Assembly: GCF_002900365.1 (NCBI RefSeq)
Contig: NZ_CP025979.1
Location: 744,001-808,000 of the forward strand
Origin: Escherichia marmotae
GTDB taxonomy: Bacteria; Pseudomonadota; Gammaproteobacteria; Enterobacterales; Enterobacteriaceae
DNA length: 64,000 nt
Direction: 5' to 3'
Shown piece after piece: positions 38,553 through 46,862 of the stretch (the stretch's first letter is position 1; each line of letters starts with the position of its first letter). Under the pieces are notes generated by a model, which saw only the letters and a program-made list of their open reading frames with translations, was not told where the DNA came from and did not search any database. The translations under genes and the position numbers were made by a program.

Positions 38553-39956
38553 ATGAATACAGTACGCAGCGAAAAAGATTCGATGGGTGCGATCGATGTC
38601 CCGGCAGATAAGCTGTGGGGCGCACAAACTCAACGCTCGCTGGAGCATTTCCGTATTTCCACGGAGAAAATGCCCACCTCACTGATTCATGCGCTGGCGC
38701 TGACTAAGCGTGCAGCGGCAAAAGTTAACGAAGATTTAGGTTTACTCTCTGAAGAGAAAGCGAGTGCTATCCGTCAGGCAGCGGATGAAGTGCTGGCGGG
38801 ACAGCATGACGATGAATTTCCGCTGGCTATCTGGCAGACGGGTTCCGGCACGCAAAGCAACATGAATATGAACGAAGTGCTGGCCAATCGGGCGAGCGAA
38901 CTGCTCGGTGGCGTGCGCGGAATGGAACGTAAAATTCACCCTAACGACGACGTGAACAAAAGCCAAAGTTCAAATGATGTCTTTCCGACAGCAATGCACG
39001 TTGCGGCGCTGCTGGCGCTACGCAAGCAACTCATCCCGCAGCTTAAAACACTGACACAAACGCTGAATAAGAAATCGCGCGCATTTGCCGATATCGTCAA
39101 AATTGGTCGTACCCACTTGCAGGACGCCACGCCGCTGACACTGGGCCAGGAGATTTCCGGCTGGGTAGCGATGCTGGAGCATAATCTCAAACATATTGAA
39201 TACAGCCTGCCGCATGTGGCGGAACTGGCGCTGGGCGGTACAGCGGTAGGGACGGGGCTGAATACCCATCCGGAATATGCCCGTCGCGTAGCGGATGAGC
39301 TTTCGGTAATTACCTGTGCGCCGTTTGTTACTGCTCCGAACAAATTTGAAGCACTGGCGACCTGCGATGCACTGGTTCAGGCTCATGGCGCGTTGAAAGG
39401 GCTGGCGGCGTCACTGATGAAAATTGCGAACGATGTCCGCTGGCTGGCTTCAGGCCCTCGCTGTGGCATTGGCGAAATCTCAATTCCGGAAAACGAGCCG
39501 GGCAGCTCAATCATGCCAGGGAAAGTGAACCCAACGCAGTGTGAAGCGTTAACCATGCTTTGCTGTCAGGTGATGGGAAACGACGTGGCGATCAACATCG
39601 GTGGCGCTTCCGGTAATTTCGAACTGAACGTCTTCCGCCCGATGGTGATCCACAATTTCCTGCAATCGGTGCGCTTACTGGCGGATGGCATGGAAAGTTT
39701 TAACAAACATTGTGCAGTGGGAATTGAGCCGAATCGTGAGCGAATCAATCAATTGCTCAATGAGTCGCTAATGCTGGTGACTGCGCTCAACACCCACATT
39801 GGCTATGACAAAGCCGCTGAGATCGCTAAAAAAGCACACAAAGAAGGGCTGACTTTAAAAGCCGCAGCCCTTGCGTTGGGGTATCTTAACGAAGCCGAGT
39901 TTGATAGTTGGGTACGACCAGAACAGATGGTCGGCAGTATGAAAGTCGGGCGTTAA
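38553..39956 (+). CDS. fumC: Fumarase C, class II fumarate hydratase
   Basis: A 467-residue iron-free fumarase of the aspartase/fumarase superfamily, stable to superoxide and part of the SoxRS and iron-limitation response in E. coli. The superfamily signature GSSIMPGKVNPTQCE (around 317-331) contains the mobile-loop Ser318; the TGSGTQSNMNMNEV and GRTHLQDATPLTLGQE regions form the rest of the active site. Its stop overlaps the end of the convergent tus by four bases. Confidence 0.98.
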   Translation: MNTVRSEKDSMGAIDVPADKLWGAQTQRSLEHFRISTEKMPTSLIHALALTKRAAAKVNEDLGLLSEEKASAIRQAADEVLAGQHDDEFPLAIWQTGSGTQSNMNMNEVLANRASELLGGVRGMERKIHPNDDVNKSQSSNDVFPTAMHVAALLALRKQLIPQLKTLTQTLNKKSRAFADIVKIGRTHLQDATPLTLGQEISGWVAMLEHNLKHIEYSLPHVAELALGGTAVGTGLNTHPEYARRVADELSVITCAPFVTAPNKFEALATCDALVQAHGALKGLAASLMKIANDVRWLASGPRCGIGEISIPENEPGSSIMPGKVNPTQCEALTMLCCQVMGNDVAINIGGASGNFELNVFRPMVIHNFLQSVRLLADGMESFNKHCAVGIEPNRERINQLLNESLMLVTALNTHIGYDKAAEIAKKAHKEGLTLKAAALALGYLNEAEFDSWVRPEQMVGSMKVGR

Positions 39957-40882
39957 TCTGCAACATACAGGTGCAGCCGTGGAATGATTAAGCGAAGCGG
40001 CTGCGCCTGGGGTTTGTAACGGTGCTGCACATTGTCGGCATCATAATTTAGCAGCTCGCCAACGTCCGGCACACCAGCACCATTATCCCGATTAACCAAC
40101 GCGATAAGCGGCGTAGGGCAGGCATGTTGTACCTGTTTTTGATCTCCCTTATACCAGACACGGGCAATTGGCTGCACCTTCACCGGACGTTTGATTTTTA
40201 ATTTCGCATCCTGCGGCAGGGCGGCGATATCCTGATACTCACGCTCCAGTTTTCCTTGCCACTCCTCGCGCGTCCACGGCGCGACGCTGCGTGGTGATTT
40301 CAGGCTTTTTTCCAGTTGAGCCAGTACTTCATCACGATGCAAATTCTTAATGATATGCTTATTCGCCCAGCCAAAACGTAAAGTGGCAGGATCGTGAAGA
40401 ACAGTGAGCGTGCGGTAAGCGTTAAGGGTAATCAGTCCCGGCAAATGACGATGTACCCATTCAAAACGCGCCGCCGTGGGGAGTTCTGACTCAACCGTGA
40501 CGATATGTTCAAAAGTGGTTTTGAGTTGATTGATACGCTGAATATGACTTGCCAGCGCCGCTTGTGAAAGATTATCGACCTGATAACACAACACGCCAGG
40601 CAGACGAACAGCGGCCTTGCTGCTGCGGTTTTCGGACTGTTGCTGAATAAACAAATGGCGGAAATGACGTAGTGCCAGCGCCTGCGCCTCTTTGCCGAGA
40701 TGTTGCTTAACTTCAATGCAATTCAGCGGATTATGCTCATCCGCTTTTTTGACTTCCGGTAAAGAGAACACGCGGGCAACCAGCAACTTGTGCTGCTCAA
40801 GCTCAGCGGCAAACGCGGCCAGTTCTTGCTCCATCTGACGAAAGGTAGTATTGAGTCGGTCAACGAGATCGTAACGAGCCAT
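39953..40882 (-). CDS. tus: Tus, DNA replication terminus site-binding protein
   Basis: A 309-residue monomer that binds Ter sites and blocks the DnaB helicase from one side, trapping forks in the terminus. Sequence matches E. coli Tus throughout, including the region GLITLNAYRTLTVL (holding residues that contact the flipped cytosine in the Tus-Ter lock) and the C-terminal RLIIPRLHLYVAD. A Ter site directly precedes the gene, so Tus represses its own transcription. Confidence 0.97.
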   Translation of the reverse strand: MARYDLVDRLNTTFRQMEQELAAFAAELEQHKLLVARVFSLPEVKKADEHNPLNCIEVKQHLGKEAQALALRHFRHLFIQQQSENRSSKAAVRLPGVLCYQVDNLSQAALASHIQRINQLKTTFEHIVTVESELPTAARFEWVHRHLPGLITLNAYRTLTVLHDPATLRFGWANKHIIKNLHRDEVLAQLEKSLKSPRSVAPWTREEWQGKLEREYQDIAALPQDAKLKIKRPVKVQPIARVWYKGDQKQVQHACPTPLIALVNRDNGAGVPDVGELLNYDADNVQHRYKPQAQPLRLIIPRLHLYVAD

Positions 40883-40890
40883 AAAATCAC

Positions 40891-40914
40891 CACTTTAGTT
40901 ACAACATACTTATT
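40891..40914 (-). other. terB: Replication terminator site TerB
   Basis: On the minus strand, AATAAGTATGTTGTAACTAA followed by AGTG is the 23-bp E. coli TerB sequence as I remember it, including the GC-6 position of the Tus-Ter lock. It sits eight bases upstream of the tus start codon, overlapping the tus promoter region. Confidence 0.95.
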
Positions 40915-40956
40915 ATATAACACAACGGCGGTAACTTGACCACCGTGCACGTAGTG

Positions 40957-42609
40957 TCAGGCAGAGGTAAATTGCGGGATGTTATGCCATAACGGCCAGC
41001 TAAACGAGAAGCGGGCACCACCCAGTTCGCTGGAGTCACAGTTAACCGTGCCGCCCATTGCCAGTGCAATAGAGTGGACAATCGCCAGTCCCAACCCACA
41101 ACCGCCGGTTGAACGGTCACGGCTAGGATCGAGACGCACAAAGGGTTCAAAGACATGCTCGCGATCCTGTGGGGCTATTCCTGGCCCATCATCTTCGACA
41201 ATTAATGTCGCTCTGTTTCCTGCCAGTAGCAGGCTGGTTTCTACGGTTGAATGGCAGTAGCGCAGGGCGTTATTGATCAAGTTATCCAACACGCGCGCCA
41301 TTAAGCGCATATCCAGCGCCGCATAATGACCTTGCATGAGCGTTTTTATCCGTACCGTTTTGTCGGGGTTAACAGCCTGGATATCGGCCAGATGTGTTGA
41401 CAGCCATAACGGTAGGTCTGGCTCGCTAAGATGCAACTCATTTTGCGGGCGGTCTAATCGGGCATAGGTCAGCAGTTCTTCGATCAAGGCTTCCAGTTGG
41501 CTGATATCACGATTCAGAGCCTGAGACTCTGTTTCACTCAGGTTATCGCTCATCTCCAGCCGATAACGCAGGCGCACTAACGGCGTTCGCAGTTCGTGAG
41601 CAATCCCGTCGATAAGCTGTTTTTTGCTGGCAATTAATGCATTGATATTGTCCGCCATCTGGTTAAATGCTACGCCCAGTCGTTCAAAGCTCGAACCATC
41701 ATCAAAGTGAATGCGTTCATTGAGATGGCCATCGCCAAATCGTTGCGCCGCTGCTTCCAGTTTTAACATGTCCTGCCAGTGCGGACGCATCCAGATAAAC
41801 ACTGGAAAGGCGAGAGAGATGGCAATAAAGGCAATCAGCGCGATATCCAACAAACGCATTTGATGGAGGTAATAGAGATAAGGAACGGGACCGACGGCCG
41901 CATGGGGCGCAAAAAGATAGCCTTTGTTACGCACAGTTTTAATACGATACGGTTCAGCAGCGTTATCGAGCAGTTTTTTTCTTAACCGCGAAATAGCCAC
42001 GTCCACGCTACGATCCAGACCGTCATAACTGACGCCGCGTAAATTTCGCAACAACGCATCGCGATCCATAATTTGCCCCGCATGAGTGGCTAATTCCCAG
42101 AGCAGTTCGAAATCGGCGGTAGAGAGTGAAATCTCAGTGTTAGCAAGGGTGACTACGCGGTTAATAGGGTCGATGGTCAACGTGCCGAAATGCAATGCTT
42201 TGTAGGGCGTCAGAGGCGTTTCCTGAATGCCTTTGGTCAGCGTCGCTTGCTCATTCTGACGCAAATGTAAACGTAGCCGAGCCAGCAGAACTGCAGGAGG
42301 AGTCGTTTTGAGAATATAGTCGCAGGCACCCATTTCCAGCGCCAGAATGTGGTTCATATCACTGTCGAGGGAGGTCAGCAGAACGATTGGTCCGGACCAC
42401 TTAGAACCTAAATCGCGACAGATAGTCATGCCGTCTTTGCCAGGTAGCATGATATCGAGTAGCACCAGATCCGGATTTTCCCGCAGGATCGTTTCTTCTG
42501 CATGGTCGCCGCGAGGTTCTATGGTTACCTGCATATCATGTTTCGCCAGGTATGCGGCAATCAGTGAACCAACTTCTGCGTCATCTTCCACAAATACGAT
42601 AGTGTTCAT
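40957..42609 (-). CDS. rstA-rstB: RstA-RstB in-frame fusion: response regulator joined to a sensor-less histidine kinase
   Basis: Normally rstA (239 residues, OmpR-type regulator) and rstB (433-residue sensor kinase) are separate genes of one operon. Here one frame of 550 codons contains RstA 1-237 followed directly by RstB 121-433. RstA is complete but for its last two residues: phosphoacceptor Asp52 in LVLLDIMLPG, Lys in DYILKTTPP, and the winged helix ending KTVRNKGYLFAPHA. The join is APHA|AVGPVPYLYY. Lost are RstB's first membrane helix and nearly all its periplasmic sensor. Kept are TM2 (fusion residues 253-273), HAMP, the H-box with His338 (DGIAHELRTP), the N-box DNLINNALRY and G-boxes EDDGPGIAP and GCGLGLAIV. 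Start is ATG 42609. A PhoP box lies upstream. RstB is probably inactive as a sensor; whether RstA still binds DNA is open. Confidence 0.93.
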   Translation of the reverse strand: MNTIVFVEDDAEVGSLIAAYLAKHDMQVTIEPRGDHAEETILRENPDLVLLDIMLPGKDGMTICRDLGSKWSGPIVLLTSLDSDMNHILALEMGACDYILKTTPPAVLLARLRLHLRQNEQATLTKGIQETPLTPYKALHFGTLTIDPINRVVTLANTEISLSTADFELLWELATHAGQIMDRDALLRNLRGVSYDGLDRSVDVAISRLRKKLLDNAAEPYRIKTVRNKGYLFAPHAAVGPVPYLYYLHQMRLLDIALIAFIAISLAFPVFIWMRPHWQDMLKLEAAAQRFGDGHLNERIHFDDGSSFERLGVAFNQMADNINALIASKKQLIDGIAHELRTPLVRLRYRLEMSDNLSETESQALNRDISQLEALIEELLTYARLDRPQNELHLSEPDLPLWLSTHLADIQAVNPDKTVRIKTLMQGHYAALDMRLMARVLDNLINNALRYCHSTVETSLLLAGNRATLIVEDDGPGIAPQDREHVFEPFVRLDPSRDRSTGGCGLGLAIVHSIALAMGGTVNCDSSELGGARFSFSWPLWHNIPQFTSA

Positions 42610-42665
42610 ATTATTCACGGTAGATATAAAAACGTCACAATACACTGCACCGTTTTTACTTACTA

Positions 42666-42682
42666 TCAATCGTTTCTAAACA
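42666..42682 (-). promoter_or_regulatory. PhoP box upstream of rstA
   Basis: Minus strand TGTTTA-GAAAC-GATTGA matches the PhoP direct repeat with a 5-bp spacer and is the known PhoP site of the rst operon. It ends 57 bp before the rstA start codon. Confidence 0.78.
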
Positions 42683-42737
42683 AGTTTGCATCAGGTATTC
42701 TACTAAGGACTTGTTATGGAAGTGTTAAGGTAAAAAG

Positions 42738-43073
42738 ATGGGGCTGGTAATCAAAGCCGCGCTTGGTGCGCTGGTGGTGGTGTTGATTGGTGTATTAGCA
42801 AAAACGAAAAATTACTACATAGCCGGGCTGATCCCGCTTTTCCCAACCTTTGCGCTCATCGCGCATTATATTGTTGCCAGCGAACGCGGCATTGAAGCCT
42901 TACGCGCAACCATCATTTTCAGTATGTGGTCGATCATTCCTTATTTTATTTATCTGGCGTCGCTGTGGTATTTCACTGGAATCATGCGCTTGCCCGCGGC
43001 TTTTGTAGGTTCTGTGGTGTGCTGGGGACTAAGCGCATGGGTGCTGATTATTTGCTGGATGAAACTGCATTAA
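42738..43073 (+). CDS. ydgC: YdgC, GlpM-family inner-membrane protein
   Basis: A 111-residue protein with four predicted helices (about residues 3-22, 27-47, 58-79, 88-108). The GlpM family has been linked to alginate production in Pseudomonas, but no function is set for the E. coli member. It is divergent from the rst locus and converges on folM with a four-base overlap. Confidence 0.92.
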   Translation: MGLVIKAALGALVVVLIGVLAKTKNYYIAGLIPLFPTFALIAHYIVASERGIEALRATIIFSMWSIIPYFIYLASLWYFTGIMRLPAAFVGSVVCWGLSAWVLIICWMKLH

Positions 43074-43792
43074 CGCAGATGTCGACCTCCATCAAGCGGG
43101 AAACTGCGCCCGGTAACAAAGCAACTGGTGAGCAAGTAATCGACCAGTTCGATCACCTCTTTCTCGCCAGGCGCGGTTTTCATCAGCGATTTATTCAGCG
43201 CCTGTTGGCGATATTCAGCATCATCATGTTCATTAAACAGGATCAGCGACGGTGCAATAGAATTCACTTTCACTTCCGGTGCCAGCTTGCGGGCAAATGA
43301 GCGGGTCATATTATCCAGGGCTGCTTTGCTTGCTGCATAGGCGATATGGTTGTCGCTGCCTCGTTCCACCACATAATCGGTGAAGTGAATAATATCGCTG
43401 GCGGCGTGCCCGTGACCACGCAGTAATCTTTCCAGAGCGTGGTTAAGAAGGTATGGGGTATTAACGTGGATTTGCATCATGCAGGCCAGCACGTCAGCCA
43501 GTGGCGTACCTGGTTTTTCTGCCATCCACGCGCTGGCATTGTGCAAAATGGCACGCAGGCCGTGGGTGCTTTTTAATACTTTATCGGCAAACGCCATCAC
43601 GCCATCATTCGTCGAAAAATCAGCCTGAATACACTGTGCTCCCGCCTGAATCAGGCTATCAATGGCAGGATAGTGCGTCCGATAGCTGACAATCACCGGT
43701 TGCTTTTGATTAATAAAATGCCAGGCGAGGGCGAGGCCGATGCGACGGCCTCCGCCAGTGATTAATATTGGCAAGGGCTGGGTATTACCCAT
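43070..43792 (-). CDS. folM: FolM, dihydromonapterin/dihydrofolate reductase
   Basis: A 240-residue short-chain dehydrogenase that reduces dihydromonapterin to tetrahydromonapterin with NADPH and has weak dihydrofolate reductase activity. Seen: cofactor motif ITGGGRRIGLALA (residues 10-22), the Asn of ILHNASAW, and YAASKAALDNM with Tyr and Lys (about 150-160). The arginine pair after GGG is typical of pteridine-reductase-like members. ydgI lies 36 bp upstream on the same strand. Confidence 0.94.
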   Translation of the reverse strand: MGNTQPLPILITGGGRRIGLALAWHFINQKQPVIVSYRTHYPAIDSLIQAGAQCIQADFSTNDGVMAFADKVLKSTHGLRAILHNASAWMAEKPGTPLADVLACMMQIHVNTPYLLNHALERLLRGHGHAASDIIHFTDYVVERGSDNHIAYAASKAALDNMTRSFARKLAPEVKVNSIAPSLILFNEHDDAEYRQQALNKSLMKTAPGEKEVIELVDYLLTSCFVTGRSFPLDGGRHLR

Positions 43793-43828
43793 CGTTATCT
43801 CCTTTGCTATCCAACGATGGGACGAACG

Positions 43829-45211
43829 TTATCCCACCAGCATCCAGGTCGCCGGAACTGCGGCAATTAACAGCATGCCAATCAGTACCATTTCCTGACG
43901 ATTCAGAACATTATCATGTGTATGCGTTTTACGCGCGTACAGGAATACCAGCAACCCCGGCGCATACAGAACGACGGACAACAACAGGTGCATTGGACCA
44001 GAGGCGTACAATAACCATAAGCCATAAATGCAGGCACCGACACCTACCGCTTTATGCAGCGGGCGGGTTGCGATTTTCAGCAAGAACGCGCCAACAAGGA
44101 AATAGGGCACCAGAATCATTTCTGAGGCAATGGTTAGCAACGTGTTGTAATCGGAACCGGTCAGCCAGATTAGCACCAGACAAATTTGCACGCAGATGTT
44201 GGTCAGCCACAGCGAGGCGGATGGCGCAGCCTGTGCGTTCTGGCGGGCAAAAATGCGCGGGAATGCTTTATGGGTCGCTGCCAGGAAGGGGACTTCTGCC
44301 GCCATAATGGTCCAACTTAAATATGCGCCACAAACGGAAACGATCAATCCGGCAGCGATGATAATCTCGCCCCACGGCCCCATCATTTTCACCATCAGGC
44401 CCGCCATAGACGGGTTACGAATTTCCGCCAGTTCAGGACGCGCAACCACGCCCAGCGAAAGCAGAGTGACCAGTAAATAAACGCCCAGCGCGGAAAGTAC
44501 CGCCAGGAGTGTCGCTTTGCCGACATCATGTTTATTACGCGCACGCGCAGAAACCACCACCGCACCTTCCACACCAATGAATACCCACAGGGTGATCAGC
44601 ATGGTGTTTTTCACCTGTTCCCACACCGGTACACCAAGTGCAAGGCCAGAGAAGTCGAGTCTGAAGGTGTCCAGTTTGAACATCATCAGCGCCAGTACAA
44701 TAAACAGTCCCAATGGCAACAATTTTGCCAGCGTTGCCACCAGGTTAATGCTGGCAGCGGTCTGTACACCGCGCAGGATCAAAAAGTGAACAATCCACAA
44801 AAGTGCGGATGCACCGACGATCGATTGCCAGGTGTTGCCATCGCCAAACAGGCGCAGTTCCGGCGTATCGGTGAAGAAACTCAATGCAGAAAAGACGATC
44901 ACCAGATAGGAGACGTTAGCGATAACCGCGCACAGCCAATATCCCCATGCGGAGCAGAAACCAATGAGTTCGCCAAAACCTTCACGAGCATAGGTAAAGA
45001 TGCCGCCGTCAAGATCGGGACGAATGCGTGTCAGGATCAGCATGGCAAAGGCGAGTAATAAAATGCCAGCGCCAGTAATGCCCCAACCGATGAGCAGTGC
45101 TGCCGGGCTGGCAACCGCGGCCATATTTTGTGGCAGACTGAAAACACCTGCGCCCAGCATTGAGCTTAATACCAGCGCGGTGAGTGCGCTCAGTCCCAGT
45201 TTCTTTTCCAT
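43829..45211 (-). CDS. ydgI: YdgI (ArcD-like), basic amino acid/polyamine antiporter family
   Basis: A 460-residue APC-superfamily transporter with about 12-13 helices, closest to arginine:ornithine antiporters (ArcD). The first helix holds the family pattern SSMLGAGVFSLPQNMAAVAS, and the GVEGAVVVSARARNKHDVGKA loop contains the substrate-antiporter motif. No arcABC genes are nearby, so its real substrate is open. Confidence 0.9.
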   Translation of the reverse strand: MEKKLGLSALTALVLSSMLGAGVFSLPQNMAAVASPAALLIGWGITGAGILLLAFAMLILTRIRPDLDGGIFTYAREGFGELIGFCSAWGYWLCAVIANVSYLVIVFSALSFFTDTPELRLFGDGNTWQSIVGASALLWIVHFLILRGVQTAASINLVATLAKLLPLGLFIVLALMMFKLDTFRLDFSGLALGVPVWEQVKNTMLITLWVFIGVEGAVVVSARARNKHDVGKATLLAVLSALGVYLLVTLLSLGVVARPELAEIRNPSMAGLMVKMMGPWGEIIIAAGLIVSVCGAYLSWTIMAAEVPFLAATHKAFPRIFARQNAQAAPSASLWLTNICVQICLVLIWLTGSDYNTLLTIASEMILVPYFLVGAFLLKIATRPLHKAVGVGACIYGLWLLYASGPMHLLLSVVLYAPGLLVFLYARKTHTHDNVLNRQEMVLIGMLLIAAVPATWMLVG

Positions 45212-45356
45212 CGATATCCAGTGTTTAAAAGGTGTTCAAAAGAATAAATATTAGGGCAGGACGCATAAAAATGGTGTTTGCCACTGAAGCGCGGGATTTT
45301 ACGAAGAGATGTGTCTGCATGCAATGGTCACGGGGAAATTTGTGACTAAAAATGCT

Positions 45357-45378
45357 AAAGGCGGCATAAAGCCGCCTC
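45357..45378 (-). terminator. Intrinsic terminator of ydgH
   Basis: Minus strand: GAGGCGGC, loop, GCCGCCTT, then TAGCATTTTT; it begins 18 bp after the ydgH stop. Confidence 0.75.
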
Positions 45379-45395
45379 ATTGGGATACTGAATAG

Positions 45396-46340
45396 TTATT
45401 TATACAGGTCTGCGCTGATGGTCAGATTATTACCACGTTCCTGCCACTGGCGGGTGATGTGGTAATACTTCGCACCTTTCTTCGCGGCACGTTTAGCAAC
45501 CTGGTAGGAGACTTCGGTCATGTTACCGTAGTTACCTGAGAACTTAATGCTGTCGAACGGCACCATCATCGCTGCGGTTGCCTTGTTCAGTTCTTCGACT
45601 TTAGTGCCGTCAGGAAGCGTGACAGTGTAACGTCCGCCTTTTGAGGACTGAGTTTCGAAGAAACGACCAACTTCGGAACTTGGTGATGCGGTAGTGGCAA
45701 CACCCGGGATTTCAACTTTCTTCGCGGCTTCGCCACCGGCAGCCAGGGCTGCACGTCCGGCTTCGGAGTCTGCCGGGATCACATCCGGGCTTTGGACTAC
45801 ACGTTTCTTAGCATCTTTTTTATAGATGAACGCTGTAATGCGTTGGTTACCGCCCTGGTTGGCATCGATTTGGCGAACGATGTAGAAAGAGTATGCGCCT
45901 TTTGCTTTCGCCGCTTTGGTGATGGCGTCATTCACTTCCGGTTGGCTACGGTAGAAGCCCTGGACGGTGACAGTGTCAAACGGCTCAATCAGAACGGCCT
46001 GGTCTTTTGGCAGTTCAACCACACCGTTAATCACGCGATTTTTTTCGGTTTCTGCTTTTTCAGCATCAGACTTATAGAGATCGGCAACCACTCGCCAGTT
46101 ACCGCTGTTACCGAAATCTGACGTGTCGACAACATAAAAGGAGGCTGCACCTTCTTTATCAGCACGACGGGAAACGGCTTTCACCGCCTCGCCAATGGCA
46201 TTGAAACGTCCGGTAACCACTACACGATCAAAAGGTTTAACCGCTGCCGCTTGCTCCGGTGTCAGTTCTGTTGCTGCGTTAACGGAGAATGCCGTAGCAG
46301 AAAGCAGTGCCGACGCCAGGAGGGTGTTCTTAAGCTTCAT
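45396..46340 (-). CDS. ydgH: YdgH, periplasmic protein with three DUF1471 (YdgH/BhsA/McbA-like) domains
   Basis: A 314-residue secreted protein. A signal peptide ends SVNAATE (cleavage near residue 22). Three repeated alpha/beta DUF1471 domains follow, each with the rhythm F-D-x-V-x-[VFS]-x-G-x-[FY] and a later GA-x-[SKY]-[FY]-Y (about residues 34-95, 120-180 and 250-314). Small one-domain relatives such as BhsA and McbA affect biofilm and stress; the role of this three-domain form is not defined. Confidence 0.93.
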   Translation of the reverse strand: MKLKNTLLASALLSATAFSVNAATELTPEQAAAVKPFDRVVVTGRFNAIGEAVKAVSRRADKEGAASFYVVDTSDFGNSGNWRVVADLYKSDAEKAETEKNRVINGVVELPKDQAVLIEPFDTVTVQGFYRSQPEVNDAITKAAKAKGAYSFYIVRQIDANQGGNQRITAFIYKKDAKKRVVQSPDVIPADSEAGRAALAAGGEAAKKVEIPGVATTASPSSEVGRFFETQSSKGGRYTVTLPDGTKVEELNKATAAMMVPFDSIKFSGNYGNMTEVSYQVAKRAAKKGAKYYHITRQWQERGNNLTISADLYK

Positions 46341-46590
46341 AAAAATAATCCTTCGCCTTGCGCAAACCAGGTACTGGTATTGTTATTAACGAGAAACGTG
46401 GCTGATTATTGCATTTAAACGGTGTAACTGTCTGCGTGATTTTTCATATCAGACTTCCTGATTTGATTTTAAACCTGATCGAATAACCATCTGTGATTAA
46501 AAAGTAACCGTAGCAACATACAACGGCTGAAACGGCTGAATTGTATAAGTTAATTTAATGTTAAGTGACAGTTTGCACCGGGGTGATCTC

Positions 46591-46668
46591 ATGTTTTACC
46601 TGGCTATCGGAGACAATTATCGCCCTTTATCCGTTGTTCTATGGTGTTTATCTCACTATCAAGGCTGA
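46591..46668 (+). other. Candidate 25-residue small ORF in the ydgH-pntA gap
   Basis: ATG 46591 is preceded at a normal distance by a GGGGTGA Shine-Dalgarno-like sequence and opens MFYLAIGDNYRPLSV, ending at TGA 46666. I do not recognise it. The remaining 46341-46862 gap should hold the divergent ydgH and pntA promoters; I see no other gene in it. Confidence 0.2.
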
Positions 46669-46862
46669 ATCGTTAATATTTTTCGAGTTAACGCCGAAAT
46701 AGTGATTTTTGGCGCTAGATCGCAAGCATTATTTTCAGTACGTTATAGGGCGTTTGTTACTAATTTATTTTAACGGAGTAACATTTAGCTCGTATATGAG
46801 CGGCTTGTGTGGTTCCTGACACAGGCAAACCATCATCAATAAAACCGATGGAAGGGAATATC

